Assembly (NCBI GenBank): GCA_002497905.1
Contig: DAFJ01000041.1
Span: 1-22,806 of the forward strand
Length of the DNA: 22,806 nt
Source of the DNA: Euryarchaeota archaeon UBA251
GTDB lineage: Archaea; Thermoplasmatota; Poseidoniia; Poseidoniales; Thalassarchaeaceae
Direction: 5' to 3'
Each line of letters begins with the position of its first letter. The stretch's first letter is position 1. The notes under the pieces were generated by a model, which saw only the letters and a program-made list of their open reading frames with translations, did not search any database and had not been told where the DNA came from. The translations under genes and the position numbers were made by a program. This document shows positions 1 to 8,968 of this stretch, one piece after another.

Positions 1-312
1 TTCGCTATGTGCAATACTCACCGTAATATCGGATTCTCCATCACTGAATCGTAATCCATCTGAGGTCAGGTTCAATTCACCTGATGATGGATTCAAACCC
101 TGTCTTCGAAGCAAATCGATGAGACACAAACGTCCAGCGATGTGCTGGTTCCTCCGCTTAGGGAGCATCCGAGCAATCTGTGATGGATCTGTCAATGGTA
201 ATCCCTGGAGATCTACGGTTGACTCAGAATCAACCTCCATCCAACAGACATGTACCGATTCTATGCCAGATTCAATCTGATGCGGCCTATCCCGCAGATT
301 CTCATCCCCCAT
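1..312 (-). CDS. 4'-phosphopantetheinyl transferase (Sfp/EntD type), N-terminal part, runs off the left edge
   Basis: This frame is open from an ATG at 312-310 to the window edge (104 codons, no stop). The ATG shares one base with the TAA stop of the megasynthase (TAATG), so translation is probably coupled. Residues about 48-64 (R48, K52-R54, H57, AGR at 59-61) match the basic 'R-R-x-x-H-x-A-G-R' block that precedes the CoA-binding region in Sfp/EntD-type PPTases. The fragment ends in SIAHSE (99-104), the counterpart of the family's S-I-S-H-S motif. Known role of the family: transfer of phosphopantetheine from CoA to the ACP serine. Its position directly behind a protein with two or three ACPs is what is expected for the activating enzyme, like pfaE in PUFA clusters. 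The Mg-binding D-x-E and W-x-x-K-E-A motifs would lie outside the window, so activity cannot be judged. No separate Shine-Dalgarno site was seen. Confidence 0.8.
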   Translation of the reverse strand, partial: MGDENLRDRPHQIESGIESVHVCWMEVDSESTVDLQGLPLTDPSQIARMLPKRRNQHIAGRLCLIDLLRRQGLNPSSGELNLTSDGLRFSDGESDITVSIAHSE

Positions 313-3300
313 TATACATCTGAGAAAGTGAATCTCTCGGCCTCTGAAATCGGAGCCATACCCTTGAGTCGTAGACCTGAAACATGCATCACCACAGCAT
401 TATCCTCGTTAACCACGACCGCGTCATGGGTTGTCATACCTTGATCATCGATACTCCTGCGAACTGTCCTGACCCTCAAGGATCCGGAGAAAGAAGACAC
501 ATCCATGTCTAGATGGTCGATGCCTACAGGTAGGGATTCCAATCCATCTACCTCCATGGAAACTAAACCTGCATTCTGCAAGCACCCTTCCACTACCATA
601 GGAAGGAATTCAAGATGCATGCGCTGACCTCGAGATTCTTCGGCAAACAGTTCCTGATTTGGAAGTTCATCACGACGAAGGATGTGTCCATCAAGACCTC
701 GATTTCCATCTACATCTACGCCACCGATAACTCCACCGTGGACCTGGAACCGGGGACCATGGAACATCCGTTCATAGACGAAACTCGGACCATGAATTGC
801 TGACGACATGGTAACTTTTCCGAGGCCATGATCTCCAACCTGCTCGGCGGAACCACCTGACTTCAGTAATCGGACAATCCCTTGATGGTGAATCGTCGGT
901 TCACCAAATATCTCGCCCGAAGAATTTGTGAGATCAGTCTCTAGATGACAACGGATCCAGATATGATCGTCGTCCTGTCGATCGAACTCTGCCTTAACTC
1001 GAATCGATTTGCTGTCCTTGGTTACCTTGACGGGAAGGCCAAATTCGACTTCATCAAAGCCGTCAACAGCACAAAGAGGCCACAATAGAACAGCACCCTC
1101 TGCAAAGGCCTCAAGGGCCATAACCCCGGGCATGTATGGGACTCCATCGATAGCATGATCTTTCAAGTGAGGATGGCGCTCGGAATCTATCACTGTGGAA
1201 TAGGTCACAGAAGTATAGGGAATAAGCTCCTCAATATGGCCAATTAGCGGGAAACGCATTGGATCTGCAAGAAGATTTGCAACATTCTTTGGGAGGCGTT
1301 GTGGCGGTGGCCGGATGGAATCCTCATCGTCAAGTTGACCGAGTTGGCCAGCAATCATGACCATGCGTTTCCCTGAACAAAGAGCCTCATCAGCAAATTT
1401 GGAAGCCCCGTCATCTGCCGATATCATATCGATTCCTGCTTGGTCGAACACGGATTCGAGTGAACCTCGTGTTGCCATCCCGACATCAGCCCAAGGAGCC
1501 CATGCAATTGCGACTGCTCGTGGGGCTTCTCCATGAGCGGCAATTCGTGCCATCTCTACATCGAGTACCTGATTGGCAGCACAGTAGCCGAATTGCATCG
1601 CATTTCCTTGACGACCTGCAATACTAGTGAATACAGACAGGAAACGCATGTTTGGAAGATCGTGCTCCAGAGCAGAAGTAAGATTACGCCAGCCCTGAAT
1701 CTTGACCTGAAGAACTCGTTGGAATACCTCCGGATCCTTACGTTCGAAAGGTGTAGAATCCTCTATGCCCGCACCGTGTACGATTCCCGTGACAGGCCCC
1801 CATTCCTCACTAACACTATGCAGAGCCGAGTGAGTGGATTCACCGTCCGTGACATCCACGCTTACGTAATTTGCTCGATTCCCAGTTGCTCCGATGGCCT
1901 TGAGCGTATTATGAATCTCAAGACCACGCAGCCAACGATTCCAAGAATCGTTCCACTGTTTGAGTGACACATGGCCATCGTCGCTCTCCTCGATCATCTT
2001 CTCACGTAATGACATACGCTCTGCTTCCAGTTCATCCTCTCCCAAATCGAGGAATCGTTCCTGATCGAGATCTAATGAGGATCTTCCGAGTAGGACGAAT
2101 CGTGCACCTATGCCTTGAGAACGACGCGCGACCTCGATGATGCTACGTGCGGTTACACCCGCGCCACCACCTGAGACAACCCATACGTCGTCATCGAGCA
2201 AAGGAGTCGATTCCGTTTCCAGTGCTTCCTCATAGAGGCTTAATCGGTATCGAGTTCCGTCCCTCTCTACTGCGACTTCGCGTGGTCCGCTTTGTTCAAG
2301 CAATTCACTAAGGAGCATTTCAGCAAGGGTATCAGGCTCTTCCAATAATCCTGGATCAAGATCGACTGCACGCGACCTGAGATGAAGACGTTCACGCCCA
2401 TAACTCTTGATTCCACCATGAGCACCTGCTGCAATCGCGTTGAACCGGTCACCTCCAATCCCATGACGACCATCAAGAGCTGAAACCGATGCTACAAGTC
2501 CATTCTCCACATCGCGGAGGTCCTCATCCAATCCCTTCAGGATACTGAACAGACCAGTGATGGATTGGTCGAGATGAGCGGTTGTTGTCACATCCTCCCA
2601 AGGCACGCCTGCAAGACGTACGGGTGCGAGGTGGACGATGCCCGCTGGTGGTGCAATCTCACGAACAATACGTGCAACCTCGAGCATCTGATCAGCATTG
2701 GATGGATCCGCTCTGAGGATATCCACCTCTCCATCACGCTCACGAATCGGGCCAGTGGAAACACTTGCATCAAAGAAGACCCGGACTGCTTCGATACCGC
2801 GATCTTCGAGCAACGAACAGAGTGTTCCTGCAATACCCCATGCATCATCAGTCACGACAAGAGAACGACCGGCTAAATCAATCGGAACAGGGTCCCCCCA
2901 TGAACATGGTTCAACTTCAACTTGGAAGCGTCGGGCCTCAACAGGGCCTTTCTTCAGCCCCGGTTCAGAAGTAGTATCTTCAACCACATCTTGGACCAAT
3001 TCGTGTTCTTCCACCGTAGAAGATGTTTCAATCGCATCAATCCCCTCAGTTTCGGGAGGAGAAGCAACGGCCGGAGTTAACACACCACCACCTTCAATCT
3101 CAGAACGGACGTACTGAATCACATGACCGAGAGTTGGATAATCACGCAGTTGGAAGGAATCGTCTACAGATAGTCCAAACTTCGAACGAAGATCCGCCAT
3201 AATCTCTGCTTGCTTGATTGAATCGATACCGAGTTCGCCCTCCATATCCGCATCCATCTCAAGGAACTCTGCAGGATATCCGGTGTGTTCCACTACAACT

Positions 3301-6300
3301 TGGATAATCTCATCATCCATAGAATCAGTAGATTGTGAAACTAGAGTAGATTCGCTCTTTTCCTCGTAATCATTCTCTTCAGGCATTGATTCCTCTGAAG
3401 ATACAATTGCCATATCGGCCGAATCATCAGAATCCACCAACGTTGATTCTAATTCCGCAGAAGATACACTGTCGAAGGATGCGATGTAACCTATTACGTG
3501 GCCAAGTGTTGGATGCTCTCGGAGTTGGAAGGAATCGTCTACAGGGAGAGAAAACATCTCGCGTAGTTCCGCCATAATCTCTGCTTGCTTGATTGAATCG
3601 ATTCCAAGCTCCCCCTCCATGTCTGCATCCAACTCAAGGAACTCAGACGGGTATCCCGTCGCTTCCGAGACCACTGAAAGGACTCCTGATTGGATGTCTT
3701 TGTTTGAGGAAGATAGAGTCGGAGAGGGAATAGGCTCGGGTGAGGAAGATGTCTCCGCTGGAACAACAGGAGCAGGTGCAGGATTAGAGAGAGGCTCGAC
3801 TGGAACAGGAATTGCAGAAACAGAGAATGATGGATCGGATATTGAACCCTCAGAGGCTTCGAAAAGGGGCGTATTACCTTGCACTCCTCCAATGAGGTTG
3901 TCATCAGGATCAAGATAGGCAACGAACTTACGATCAAGGATACGGAGATGAATATTGGAAGCACCGGAATGTGCCTTGACCCACGAATCAATCCTACCAG
4001 GAGTGAATCGAGCAGTGTCTGAATTTGCAATACGACGTAGGAAGGTTAGCGCTATCTGGCTACCAAAACCAGCCCCATGCCGCAAGGCGTATCGGACATC
4101 GTGCTTACCACCCATGCAGAGATTGAGTTCACCCAGAGTAGAATCTACATCACGGAAGTTTGCTATCGGAGGAAGACGCCCTGCAGCTAGGCCACGAATT
4201 ACAATCGCATCTTCTAATCCAACCCCCATTGGATGTCCAGTGTAGCCCTTCCCGTTCGTGATTAGAATCCGGGAGGCTGCATCGCCAAAAACAGAGCGGA
4301 GAGATGCGACCTCTGCAGAGGCTGAACCCCCGCGAGGAGGAGTGTATGGTTCGTGCGACATGAAGGTCATATCATCGACGAGATCCGCTCGATTGAGACC
4401 ATGCCGCACCTCCATCCTCGCCACAAATCGTTCCATCACCATCGCCGCATGATCTGTATCAAGACGAGTCGGGTGATACGCACTGTTCGCAATTTCTGCT
4501 CCAAGAACTTCGACGTATGGAGTAACCCCTCGCTCAAGAGAATCCTCAGACCTCTCGATGACGAATGCAGCCCCTCCCATGCCGAGAAGCATACCATGTC
4601 TCCTAGCATCGAACGGTAGAGCAACCTCACTCACCTCCGAACCCATTGCATGAGCGCCTGCTGCAGCAAAACCGGCGCCAATCCATGGCATCAAGACATC
4701 ACTAGTTGAATCATCGCCACTGACAATGATGACTCGATCGCATCGACCGGTTGCCATCCAATCCTCCGCGATAGCGAAGGCTGCAGGAGTAGAAGCGCAA
4801 GCGTTGTTAATTGCAAGATTTGGACCGCGGGCACCTATCCAATTAGCAAACTGGCTGTGACCCATTGAAAGAACTTGGAGGAGATACTTACGGTCAAAGT
4901 GGCCTCCCTCAACCTGCCCATTGTTCAGAGAATGCTCGATTACCTTCTGCAAGCCGGGAAATACGGATGCAAAGATTACACCTGTTCGATCACGTTCCGC
5001 TTCTGGTAAAGACCAGCGGCGAATCATTCGCTTTCCAACACCGTTAACCTGCTCCACAGGTATGAGCGGTAAACCTGCATCTGCAAGTGCCTCAAGACCT
5101 GCTGCAAATGCTAGAGAGGTCGCGATATCAAACGCATCGACAAGGTGTGAGTCAATACCATACTGTTCGGCAAGATCGAAGCGCCCGCCTTGGCCAGCAA
5201 GCTGTGGGATTGTATCAAGAGAATCCGCAGGCACCAAATTTGCAGTCCCATCCTCCTCCTTCACCAGGCGAACAATACGCTTGTCCAATAGGCGCTGCTT
5301 CATCTCTGGAGAGAGTTCTGAAATCAGATTCTGACCGCTCAGGATTGCATCCCATCCACCCTCGTCGAAAACCTCGTCAAGACCGGGTAAGCCAAGCGAT
5401 ACCCCTGATACAACTGGATTACCTCGTTGAATAACCTCTGAACTTGAAGATGTGATTACAGTGCCATGATCAATAGGTCGAAGGATTGGTTGAATGACGA
5501 CCCAATCTACCAATTCCTGGATGGTACTAAATGTCGCAGGATCATCATCTGATACCTCGTGGATTTGACGAGTCTCATCGGCAATCATAGTGAGTGCCTG
5601 GGATGTCAAGCCAATCTCATCGAAGGAAACCTGACCTACAAGAACGCCTTCGGGATATGAAACGTGTTTGGAGATGATTTTCCCAATTGATGCCGCCACT
5701 CTCCGCTGTGCTTGGAATTCGTCTTCCATCAATCCAGTAGATGCTACAGCCGAAGAAGTAGGGTTCTCCAATGCGGTTGTTGAAACTGATGTAACACCAC
5801 TTTGAGGAAGAGGCCTGGCACGAAGACGGAGGGCTTCAGCTTCAGCAGAAGAAGGAATACCTGCCTGCAATCCATTCGTCCCTTTTGGTCCGGCTTGGAA
5901 CTCAGGAGTATGAATCGATGAATCTAGACCGTGGATCTCCGGGACACGCCCCGCTACAGCCAGCATGGCAAGAGCCCCTAAGAAAGATGTAATTCCGCCC
6001 GCTTTAGGATGATTAGTGATGTTGACTAAACAGTCATCTTCATCGATAATCTGACTAGCAAATAAGGCGAGAGCACGCTTCGGTCCAACCTCGAGATAGA
6101 GGCGAGCACCTGCCTCATGCATAGAACGAATCTGTGAGGTCCACTCCACAGCCGAAGACATCTGAGGGGCGAGTTTCTCTAAGATGGCATCTTTCACATC
6201 CTGGCCAGGCTGGATATCATTTGGATAGAATGAACCATCCACGTTTGCTGAAATGGGAATCGACGGAAGTGAAATCTCCAGATCTTCAAGGAAACGGCGG

Positions 6301-8957
6301 AGGGGTTCGTTGGCTGGAGCAACAATACGGCTGTGGAATGCATGACTAGTTTGGAGTTGGACAACCGTTGCACCACCTTCTTCAAAGAGGCGCATCGCCT
6401 CACGCATTGGTTCGGTTTCACCAGCGATTACAGTCATTGTAGGAGAGTTCTTGTTCGCCGCGATAACGTACCCATCGACAGAACTGAGCACTGATTCTAT
6501 ATCCTCAAATGGTGCGGTAATCGATGCCATGATGCCTCGGTCTGGAACCTCCACACTACCCATCTCGGTACCTCGTGCTGCCGCGGCTCTGAGTGCATCC
6601 TCAAATCGGAGAATCCCTGATACCATCAACGCAGCATATTCACCTAGACTATGTCCAGCGACCATGTCAGGATGGATACCATGCTGATTGAGTAAACGCT
6701 CCAGCGCGAGGTCTGCAGTCAACATCGCAGGTTGAGTATACTCCGTCTGCTTGAGTTTCTCCTCTGCAATCGCCATCTCTTGTTTGCTGAGTCCAGTTCT
6801 CAGCACGAAATCTGAAAGAGGTTCGCCGATGATTTCATCCATCACCACATCAGCTTCTTTCCAGGTGCTTCCTATGATTCCATACCGCATCGAGAGATCG
6901 TGAGTCATTCCGACATACTGGCTTCCTTGACCTGGATACATGTGTGCAAGGAGTTGGTTGTCTGTAAGTGGGGGAGCATCAGATACGAAAATGAACTGCT
7001 TAGCTAGGAAATCCCACTTTGAACGGTCTTCTAATGAGGATTCAAGCATCGAGAACCGTTTCTCCAAGGTTGCCCAAGAATCAGCAACAAGACCTACGCG
7101 AACACCCTCTGCAACATATTCTGCCGATATCTGAGGTAAGACAAACGAAAGACGGCGGCCTTTAGGAGAATCGTCGAAAGTAGGGCTGCCGTCGAAGATA
7201 TTACTCCGCGTCTCACTGAGGAGATTCGACATTGCTTCGATGTCGCTAGCGTTCAATAGGAGAAGACCGCCTTCAATGGCTTGAATCTCCTCCCATGTCA
7301 TTGATGCTGGATCTTCGCTAAAGGCCTCTGCCGCTGCCGTAAGTTCCTTTCTATTTAGGTAATCATTTCCGTCTTTATCAAAGGCGGAAGCGTGAGACAG
7401 GAACTCATCCTGATTCGTAATCCCATAACGCTTCATCACACTTGCAAGTACACTGTCAGAGAAACCTGCAGAGGGTTTCATCAGGTAGGCATCTCGCCTC
7501 ATTCGCCACTCAGCTGCAAGGTTCGCGTGGAACTCAGGATCGAACTGCTCTAAAGCACAATGGAAGTTTGTCCCACCGAAACCAAATGCACTGATAGATG
7601 CACGACGGGGGTGACTCTTGGGTGAAGGCCAATCTCTCGCTTCGGTCGGAACGAAGAAGGGGATAGAAGACCAATCGAGACTCGTATTCGGATTCACAAA
7701 ACCGGCAGATGGCGGTAGAGTTCGATGGTGGAGGGCAAAAGTCGCCTTCAGAAGGCCTGCGGCTCCAGCGGCTGCCTTCAGATGTCCAATCTGACTCTTG
7801 ATTGAACCAACCCCAACCGAACCAGCCTTCGCATCCCCTCCATACAACTCGGTAAGAGAATTCAGCTCAGTAGCATCCCCGACGATTGTCGATGTACCAT
7901 GTGCTTCGATCATTTCTACTGTTCCAGGACCGTATCCGGCCTGTTGGTACGTCCGGGCCAATGCTTGCACTTGGCCACGAGTACTCGGTGCAGTGATCCC
8001 TTTACCTCGGCCATCACTACTTCCTCCAAGCCCACGGATTACAGCATATATTCGGTCGCCATCAGAAATAGCATCGTCAAGGCGCTTCAGGATGAAGGCG
8101 CCCGCCCCCTCACCCATCACGAACCCGTTTGCATCTGCATCAAATGGCGTTGAATGGCTTGCTGACAAAGCACCGATTGCACTGAATTTAGAGAATGTTG
8201 CAGGATCCATTGTCCGGTCTGATGCACCTGCAACCATCAGATCCACTTGGCGTGCTTGAAGGAGGCGGGATGCGTCAAGGATCGCTGCAAAGGTGCTTGC
8301 ACAAGCAGCATCCGTAGCATAATTCGGACCTTGGAGATCGAGGAGATTGGCAACTCTTCCTGCAACCACATTCGCGAGTTCCCCTGGCATCGTATCCTCA
8401 TCAACATGGGGCGTCCCCTCAGAGATTGCTTCCTTGAATGAATCAACGGATTCCAAGGGCATTCCAGCCTCAACCGCCTTCCGTGCAAATGAATCGGCCC
8501 ATACTCGATGATTGGACAAATTACGATTCTCTCCCCCTAACGCATTGGCGAATATCACGCCTGTGCGTGCCTTTGGTATCTCTGAACGTGAATTCTCTCC
8601 GAGATAGCCCGCATCCTCCAGAGCAGCAGCGGATACACTGACAGCCCACTGTTGACAGATATCTATCTGAGTCAATGAGCCAGGAGGGACACGCCATCGT
8701 CGCCAATCGAACTCAAACCCCTCAACAAAGCCACCGATCTTGGAATATGTCTTGCCTTCAGGGACATTTTTTGGACCCCCCTCGACCCAATGATCTCCAA
8801 CCACCCAACGATGCTCAGGAACTTCTCGAATTGACACATGTGTATCAATCACATTTTGCCAGAATTTCTCAGCATTGGGTGCATCAGGCAAGATTGCCCC
8901 TACTCCGATTATTGCAATTGGCTCGAACGGATCCTGAGGCGATTCATCGAGAGACAT
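312..8957 (-). CDS. Iterative type I polyketide / fatty-acid megasynthase, KS-EF hand-AT-ACP*-KS-ACP-ACP-KR-DH
   Basis: A 2881-residue multidomain synthase that should build acyl chains from malonyl units. Domains in order: KS1 (about 10-465; C219, H353, H392); EF-hand loop (527-538); acyltransferase (about 665-960; GHSLGE with S770, HAFH at 872-875, the malonyl-type motif); ACP-like domain (about 1080-1155; S1119 but LTS in place of IDS); KS2 (about 1180-1645; C1387, H1535, H1575); a Pro/Ser-rich linker; two tandem ACPs (S1788 and S1913, both LGIDSIK); ketoreductase (about 2010-2540; GGGAGVTA near 2253-2260, S2445, Y2458, N2462) with a roughly 65-residue helical insertion after the FVLLGRS strand, as in PfaA-type KRs; and a double-hotdog dehydratase (about 2570-2870; H2601, G2605, P2610 of HxxxGxxxxP). 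No enoyl reductase or thioesterase domain was seen. The ATG is preceded by GAGGTG, 5 nt away, overlapping the stop of the upstream fabI-like gene. Tandem ACPs and the LGIDSIK motif point to the PUFA-synthase (PfaA) group; KS-AT-ACP-KR-DH order also recalls enediyne PKSs. The product is unknown. Confidence 0.93.
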   Translation of the reverse strand: MSLDESPQDPFEPIAIIGVGAILPDAPNAEKFWQNVIDTHVSIREVPEHRWVVGDHWVEGGPKNVPEGKTYSKIGGFVEGFEFDWRRWRVPPGSLTQIDICQQWAVSVSAAALEDAGYLGENSRSEIPKARTGVIFANALGGENRNLSNHRVWADSFARKAVEAGMPLESVDSFKEAISEGTPHVDEDTMPGELANVVAGRVANLLDLQGPNYATDAACASTFAAILDASRLLQARQVDLMVAGASDRTMDPATFSKFSAIGALSASHSTPFDADANGFVMGEGAGAFILKRLDDAISDGDRIYAVIRGLGGSSDGRGKGITAPSTRGQVQALARTYQQAGYGPGTVEMIEAHGTSTIVGDATELNSLTELYGGDAKAGSVGVGSIKSQIGHLKAAAGAAGLLKATFALHHRTLPPSAGFVNPNTSLDWSSIPFFVPTEARDWPSPKSHPRRASISAFGFGGTNFHCALEQFDPEFHANLAAEWRMRRDAYLMKPSAGFSDSVLASVMKRYGITNQDEFLSHASAFDKDGNDYLNRKELTAAAEAFSEDPASMTWEEIQAIEGGLLLLNASDIEAMSNLLSETRSNIFDGSPTFDDSPKGRRLSFVLPQISAEYVAEGVRVGLVADSWATLEKRFSMLESSLEDRSKWDFLAKQFIFVSDAPPLTDNQLLAHMYPGQGSQYVGMTHDLSMRYGIIGSTWKEADVVMDEIIGEPLSDFVLRTGLSKQEMAIAEEKLKQTEYTQPAMLTADLALERLLNQHGIHPDMVAGHSLGEYAALMVSGILRFEDALRAAAARGTEMGSVEVPDRGIMASITAPFEDIESVLSSVDGYVIAANKNSPTMTVIAGETEPMREAMRLFEEGGATVVQLQTSHAFHSRIVAPANEPLRRFLEDLEISLPSIPISANVDGSFYPNDIQPGQDVKDAILEKLAPQMSSAVEWTSQIRSMHEAGARLYLEVGPKRALALFASQIIDEDDCLVNITNHPKAGGITSFLGALAMLAVAGRVPEIHGLDSSIHTPEFQAGPKGTNGLQAGIPSSAEAEALRLRARPLPQSGVTSVSTTALENPTSSAVASTGLMEDEFQAQRRVAASIGKIISKHVSYPEGVLVGQVSFDEIGLTSQALTMIADETRQIHEVSDDDPATFSTIQELVDWVVIQPILRPIDHGTVITSSSSEVIQRGNPVVSGVSLGLPGLDEVFDEGGWDAILSGQNLISELSPEMKQRLLDKRIVRLVKEEDGTANLVPADSLDTIPQLAGQGGRFDLAEQYGIDSHLVDAFDIATSLAFAAGLEALADAGLPLIPVEQVNGVGKRMIRRWSLPEAERDRTGVIFASVFPGLQKVIEHSLNNGQVEGGHFDRKYLLQVLSMGHSQFANWIGARGPNLAINNACASTPAAFAIAEDWMATGRCDRVIIVSGDDSTSDVLMPWIGAGFAAAGAHAMGSEVSEVALPFDARRHGMLLGMGGAAFVIERSEDSLERGVTPYVEVLGAEIANSAYHPTRLDTDHAAMVMERFVARMEVRHGLNRADLVDDMTFMSHEPYTPPRGGSASAEVASLRSVFGDAASRILITNGKGYTGHPMGVGLEDAIVIRGLAAGRLPPIANFRDVDSTLGELNLCMGGKHDVRYALRHGAGFGSQIALTFLRRIANSDTARFTPGRIDSWVKAHSGASNIHLRILDRKFVAYLDPDDNLIGGVQGNTPLFEASEGSISDPSFSVSAIPVPVEPLSNPAPAPVVPAETSSSPEPIPSPTLSSSNKDIQSGVLSVVSEATGYPSEFLELDADMEGELGIDSIKQAEIMAELREMFSLPVDDSFQLREHPTLGHVIGYIASFDSVSSAELESTLVDSDDSADMAIVSSEESMPEENDYEEKSESTLVSQSTDSMDDEIIQVVVEHTGYPAEFLEMDADMEGELGIDSIKQAEIMADLRSKFGLSVDDSFQLRDYPTLGHVIQYVRSEIEGGGVLTPAVASPPETEGIDAIETSSTVEEHELVQDVVEDTTSEPGLKKGPVEARRFQVEVEPCSWGDPVPIDLAGRSLVVTDDAWGIAGTLCSLLEDRGIEAVRVFFDASVSTGPIRERDGEVDILRADPSNADQMLEVARIVREIAPPAGIVHLAPVRLAGVPWEDVTTTAHLDQSITGLFSILKGLDEDLRDVENGLVASVSALDGRHGIGGDRFNAIAAGAHGGIKSYGRERLHLRSRAVDLDPGLLEEPDTLAEMLLSELLEQSGPREVAVERDGTRYRLSLYEEALETESTPLLDDDVWVVSGGGAGVTARSIIEVARRSQGIGARFVLLGRSSLDLDQERFLDLGEDELEAERMSLREKMIEESDDGHVSLKQWNDSWNRWLRGLEIHNTLKAIGATGNRANYVSVDVTDGESTHSALHSVSEEWGPVTGIVHGAGIEDSTPFERKDPEVFQRVLQVKIQGWRNLTSALEHDLPNMRFLSVFTSIAGRQGNAMQFGYCAANQVLDVEMARIAAHGEAPRAVAIAWAPWADVGMATRGSLESVFDQAGIDMISADDGASKFADEALCSGKRMVMIAGQLGQLDDEDSIRPPPQRLPKNVANLLADPMRFPLIGHIEELIPYTSVTYSTVIDSERHPHLKDHAIDGVPYMPGVMALEAFAEGAVLLWPLCAVDGFDEVEFGLPVKVTKDSKSIRVKAEFDRQDDDHIWIRCHLETDLTNSSGEIFGEPTIHHQGIVRLLKSGGSAEQVGDHGLGKVTMSSAIHGPSFVYERMFHGPRFQVHGGVIGGVDVDGNRGLDGHILRRDELPNQELFAEESRGQRMHLEFLPMVVEGCLQNAGLVSMEVDGLESLPVGIDHLDMDVSSFSGSLRVRTVRRSIDDQGMTTHDAVVVNEDNAVVMHVSGLRLKGMAPISEAERFTFSDV
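3193..3602 (-). repeat. Tandem ACP duplication (35-bp identical core, 375-bp period)
   Basis: A 35-base stretch at 3193-3227 recurs without change at 3568-3602, an offset of exactly 125 codons. It encodes the DSIKQAEIMA region around the two phosphopantetheine serines. Flanking bases are also very similar, including a second shared block coding for VDDSFQLR. This is the duplicated ACP pair of the megasynthase, and the nucleotide identity suggests recent duplication or gene conversion. Confidence 0.85.
7344..7379 (-). other. EF-hand-type calcium-binding loop inside the megasynthase
   Basis: Residues 527-538 of the megasynthase read D-K-D-G-N-D-Y-L-N-R-K-E. This is a full 12-residue canonical EF-hand loop: Asp at 1 and 3, Asn at 5, Gly at 4, Leu at the hydrophobic position 8 and Glu at 12. 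It is flanked by amphipathic helical stretches (QDEFLSHASAF before, LTAAAEAF after). It lies in the linker between KS1 and AT. Calcium binding is inferred from the motif only. Only one hand is obvious; a degenerate partner was not clear. Confidence 0.7.
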
Positions 8958-8962
8958 ATCTG

Positions 8963-8968
8963 CACCTC
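8963..8968 (-). promoter_or_regulatory. Shine-Dalgarno site of the megasynthase
   Basis: On the minus strand GAGGTG lies 5 nt before the megasynthase ATG and overlaps the TGA stop of the enoyl-reductase gene. This supports the chosen start and indicates that the two genes share a transcript. Confidence 0.65.

Noticed and set aside
1533..1967. Plus-strand open frame of 144 codons opposite the KR region
   Set aside because: It is antisense to a catalytic domain with intact motifs and has no ribosome site or known family.
3193..3602. CRISPR-like or mobile repeat at the 35-bp duplicate
   Set aside because: Only two copies, in frame, both encoding the ACP phosphopantetheine site; it is a protein-domain duplication.
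7798..8259. Plus-strand open frame of 153 codons opposite KS1
   Set aside because: The Pro/Ser-rich translation is what is expected from the complement of the conserved KS codons; no independent evidence.
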